DNA of 35,206 bases from an uncultured Lachnospiraceae bacterium (GTDB lineage Bacteria; Bacillota; Clostridia; Lachnospirales; Lachnospiraceae), in NCBI GenBank assembly GCA_949502235.1, contig CATBDC010000041.1, positions 1 through 35,206 of the forward strand, in the 5' to 3' direction. This document shows, piece after piece, positions 34,024 to 35,206 of the stretch. Below the pieces are notes generated by a model that saw only the letters and a program-made list of their open reading frames with translations, was not told the DNA's origin and made no database searches. Each line of letters begins with the position of its first letter. Within the stretch, counting starts at the first letter, position 1. Both the position numbers and the translations under genes were made by a program.

Positions 34024-34115
34024 TGCAGAATTATACAGCAAGGATAAAGAAACGGATATCTTTGACGATTTCAGAACAAACGCTCCGAGACATTTGTTCT
34101 TTCAGAATGGAATGA

Positions 34116-34150
34116 CAAAAAAGAAGCTGGCGCAGTAATACTGCGTCAGC
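34116..34150 (-). terminator. Intrinsic terminator of the partial surface protein gene
   Basis: On the minus strand GCTGACGCAGTA and TACTGCGCCAGC (34126-34150) pair with one mismatch around a single-base loop, followed by a T-rich run (34116-34125). It lies 23 bases after the stop codon at 34174. Confidence 0.8.
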
Positions 34151-34173
34151 CCTTTCTATTTGTCGTTTTCAGA

Positions 34174-35206
34174 CTATGCCATCTCTGCTTCCGGCTCTTC
34201 TTTAGCTTCGATAATTTCTTTCTTACGGGACAGTGCAACTACAACTGTCTGGATAACAGCGATGACTGCCATAAGAAGTGTATACTCATCCACCAGTTTT
34301 ATTGGAAGCCAGATATTCTCTGTCAGGAAGAACGCTATTATAGAAATAACAGCTACCGGCAGGCTGGCAATACGGACGATACCTTTCTTCCTAAGCTTCC
34401 TCTCTTTTTCGCCTTCTTCCTCTTCTTCTGATGATTTCTTTGTCTGGACAAAATATCCAATCAACAGCATCACTGATTCGAAGACTGCAAGATTCATTAA
34501 AGCAAAATTGACAAGCGCCCATCTGCCACTATTGCCTGCCAACGGAACTTCTGCATCCTCTACCTTGGTATTCGCAAGCGGCGTATCCTCATCTGCGACA
34601 GCCCGTATCTCCGGCTGCTGCGCGTCTGCTTCTCCTGGGGTTACTACAGGTGTAACTGCCGGGGTTACCACTGGTACTGGCGCAGGTGTAACTGCCGGGG
34701 TTACTGCTGGTACCGGAGTTACTGGAGTTACTGGAGTTACTGGAGTTACCGGAGTTGGATCTATTGGTGTTGGATCTTCTGGTGTTGGATCTATCGGAGT
34801 CGGATCTACTGGCGTTGGATCTTCTGGAGTCGGATCTACTGGCGTTGGATCTGGCTCTTCTGACTTCTCCGGCACATACTTAACCGTTATTGTTACGTCC
34901 TCTTCAGCCGTTCCTGTCAGCTCGCCGCCTTCTACAGATTCCTTCTTGTATGACTGTCCATCCTTCGTAAGGGTTTCCGGAACACGTTCACTTACATCAT
35001 ATCCTTCTCCCTTTGTTACCGAAGTCTCTGCTGCCTCCTGAAGCTCTGTCTCGTTACCTTCCTCATCTACATATACATATCTAAGGGTAATCGTCACCGG
35101 CTCTTCCGGCTCTTCTGACTTCTCCGGCACATACTTAACCGTTATTGTTATGTCCTCTTCAGCCGTTCCTGTCAGCTCACCATCTACAGAATCCTTGGTG
35201 TATGAC
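34174..35206 (-). CDS. Cell-surface protein, C-terminal part (5' end outside window)
   Basis: The frame is open to the window edge (344 codons visible including the stop). It shows near-identical beta-domain repeats of about 85 residues (GGELTGTAEEDVTITVKYVPEKSEEP and a copy beginning before 35130), similar to MucBP-like repeats. A proline/threonine-rich stalk (DPTPVDPTPEDPTP..., then TPV repeats) follows. The C-terminal region has VPLAGNSGRWALVNFALMNLAVFESVMLLIGYF, a charged cytoplasmic loop (EEEEEGEKERKLRKKG) and two further membrane helices. This multi-helix tail, rather than a single LPXTG anchor, would fix the protein in the membrane. A terminator follows. Confidence 0.85.
   Translation of the reverse strand, partial: SYTKDSVDGELTGTAEEDITITVKYVPEKSEEPEEPVTITLRYVYVDEEGNETELQEAAETSVTKGEGYDVSERVPETLTKDGQSYKKESVEGGELTGTAEEDVTITVKYVPEKSEEPDPTPVDPTPEDPTPVDPTPIDPTPEDPTPIDPTPVTPVTPVTPVTPVPAVTPAVTPAPVPVVTPAVTPVVTPGEADAQQPEIRAVADEDTPLANTKVEDAEVPLAGNSGRWALVNFALMNLAVFESVMLLIGYFVQTKKSSEEEEEGEKERKLRKKGIVRIASLPVAVISIIAFFLTENIWLPIKLVDEYTLLMAVIAVIQTVVVALSRKKEIIEAKEEPEAEMA

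Noticed and set aside
34680-34860. Short tandem repeats as a second CRISPR array
   Set aside because: Units are 9-15 bases, in frame and coding for TPV and DPTP; there are no unique spacers.
34160-35041. Plus-strand frame with GVGSTGVGSSGVGS and VTGVTG repeats
   Set aside because: It is the mirror of the minus-strand TPV/DPTP stalk; the minus-strand protein has membrane helices, domain repeats and a terminator, while the plus frame has no ribosome site.

Overview
The window looks like a low-to-mid GC Gram-positive anaerobe of the class Clostridia, most likely Lachnospiraceae. The evidence is AGGAGG-type ribosome binding sites, a CRISPR repeat ending in GGAATGTAAAT, a GHKL/LytTR regulatory pair, AbiEi/AbiEii genes and proline-rich surface proteins with membrane tails. 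The species was not determined.

Region 1 (1-9043): a complete type I-B (Tneap/Cst-like) CRISPR-Cas locus on the minus strand, in the order cas6-cas8-cas7-cas5-cas3-cas4-cas1-cas2, then a leader and a CRISPR array that runs off the left edge. The two leader-proximal spacers are identical as far as visible. The AT-rich 450-base gap upstream of cas6 appears to hold a Cas-regulating RNA of the CreR type. A plus-strand promoter (TTGTTT, 17 bases, TATAAT) starts transcription on a truncated CRISPR repeat (16 of 18 bases). This is followed by a short spacer-like segment and a second degenerate repeat. The spacer-like segment matches a site next to a CCA PAM just upstream of the cas6 promoter over 20 bases, with mismatches only at positions 6, 12 and 18, the positions flipped out in a Cascade R-loop. 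This is the most interesting finding in the window.

Region 2 (9044-14366): an AAA-ATPase/PD-(D/E)XK protein, a DapF homologue with both catalytic cysteines replaced by serine, a divergent AraC regulator, HflX and a TPR lipoprotein. Region 3 (14375-19120): two P1B metal ATPases around an ArsR regulator, with ArsR-type operator candidates. Region 4 (19233-22023): tRNA-Gly(CCC), a PilZ protein, ung, hisF and hisH. Region 5 (22044-28162): an OmpR/HisKA two-component pair, an ECF sigma factor with its membrane anti-sigma factor, and a LytTR/GHKL pair. Region 6 (28391-35206): a 1527-residue secreted surface protein, an orphan AbiEi antitoxin beside a destroyed AbiEii toxin gene, and the 3' part of a second surface protein.

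A dispersed palindromic repeat family links the right half. A short hairpin (TACTGTTCAC...GTTCACAGTA) lies 28-32 bases upstream of three start codons (dapF-like, OmpR regulator, LytTR regulator). The same hairpin forms one end of two elements of about 130 bp at 32948 and 33891. The second element has 12-bp terminal inverted repeats and a perfect 8-bp target duplication, so it is a MITE-like mobile element. The two long copies differ by several compensatory base-pair changes in their stems. The first has no visible target duplication and sits at the point where the abiEii toxin gene is cut off and the surface protein ends.
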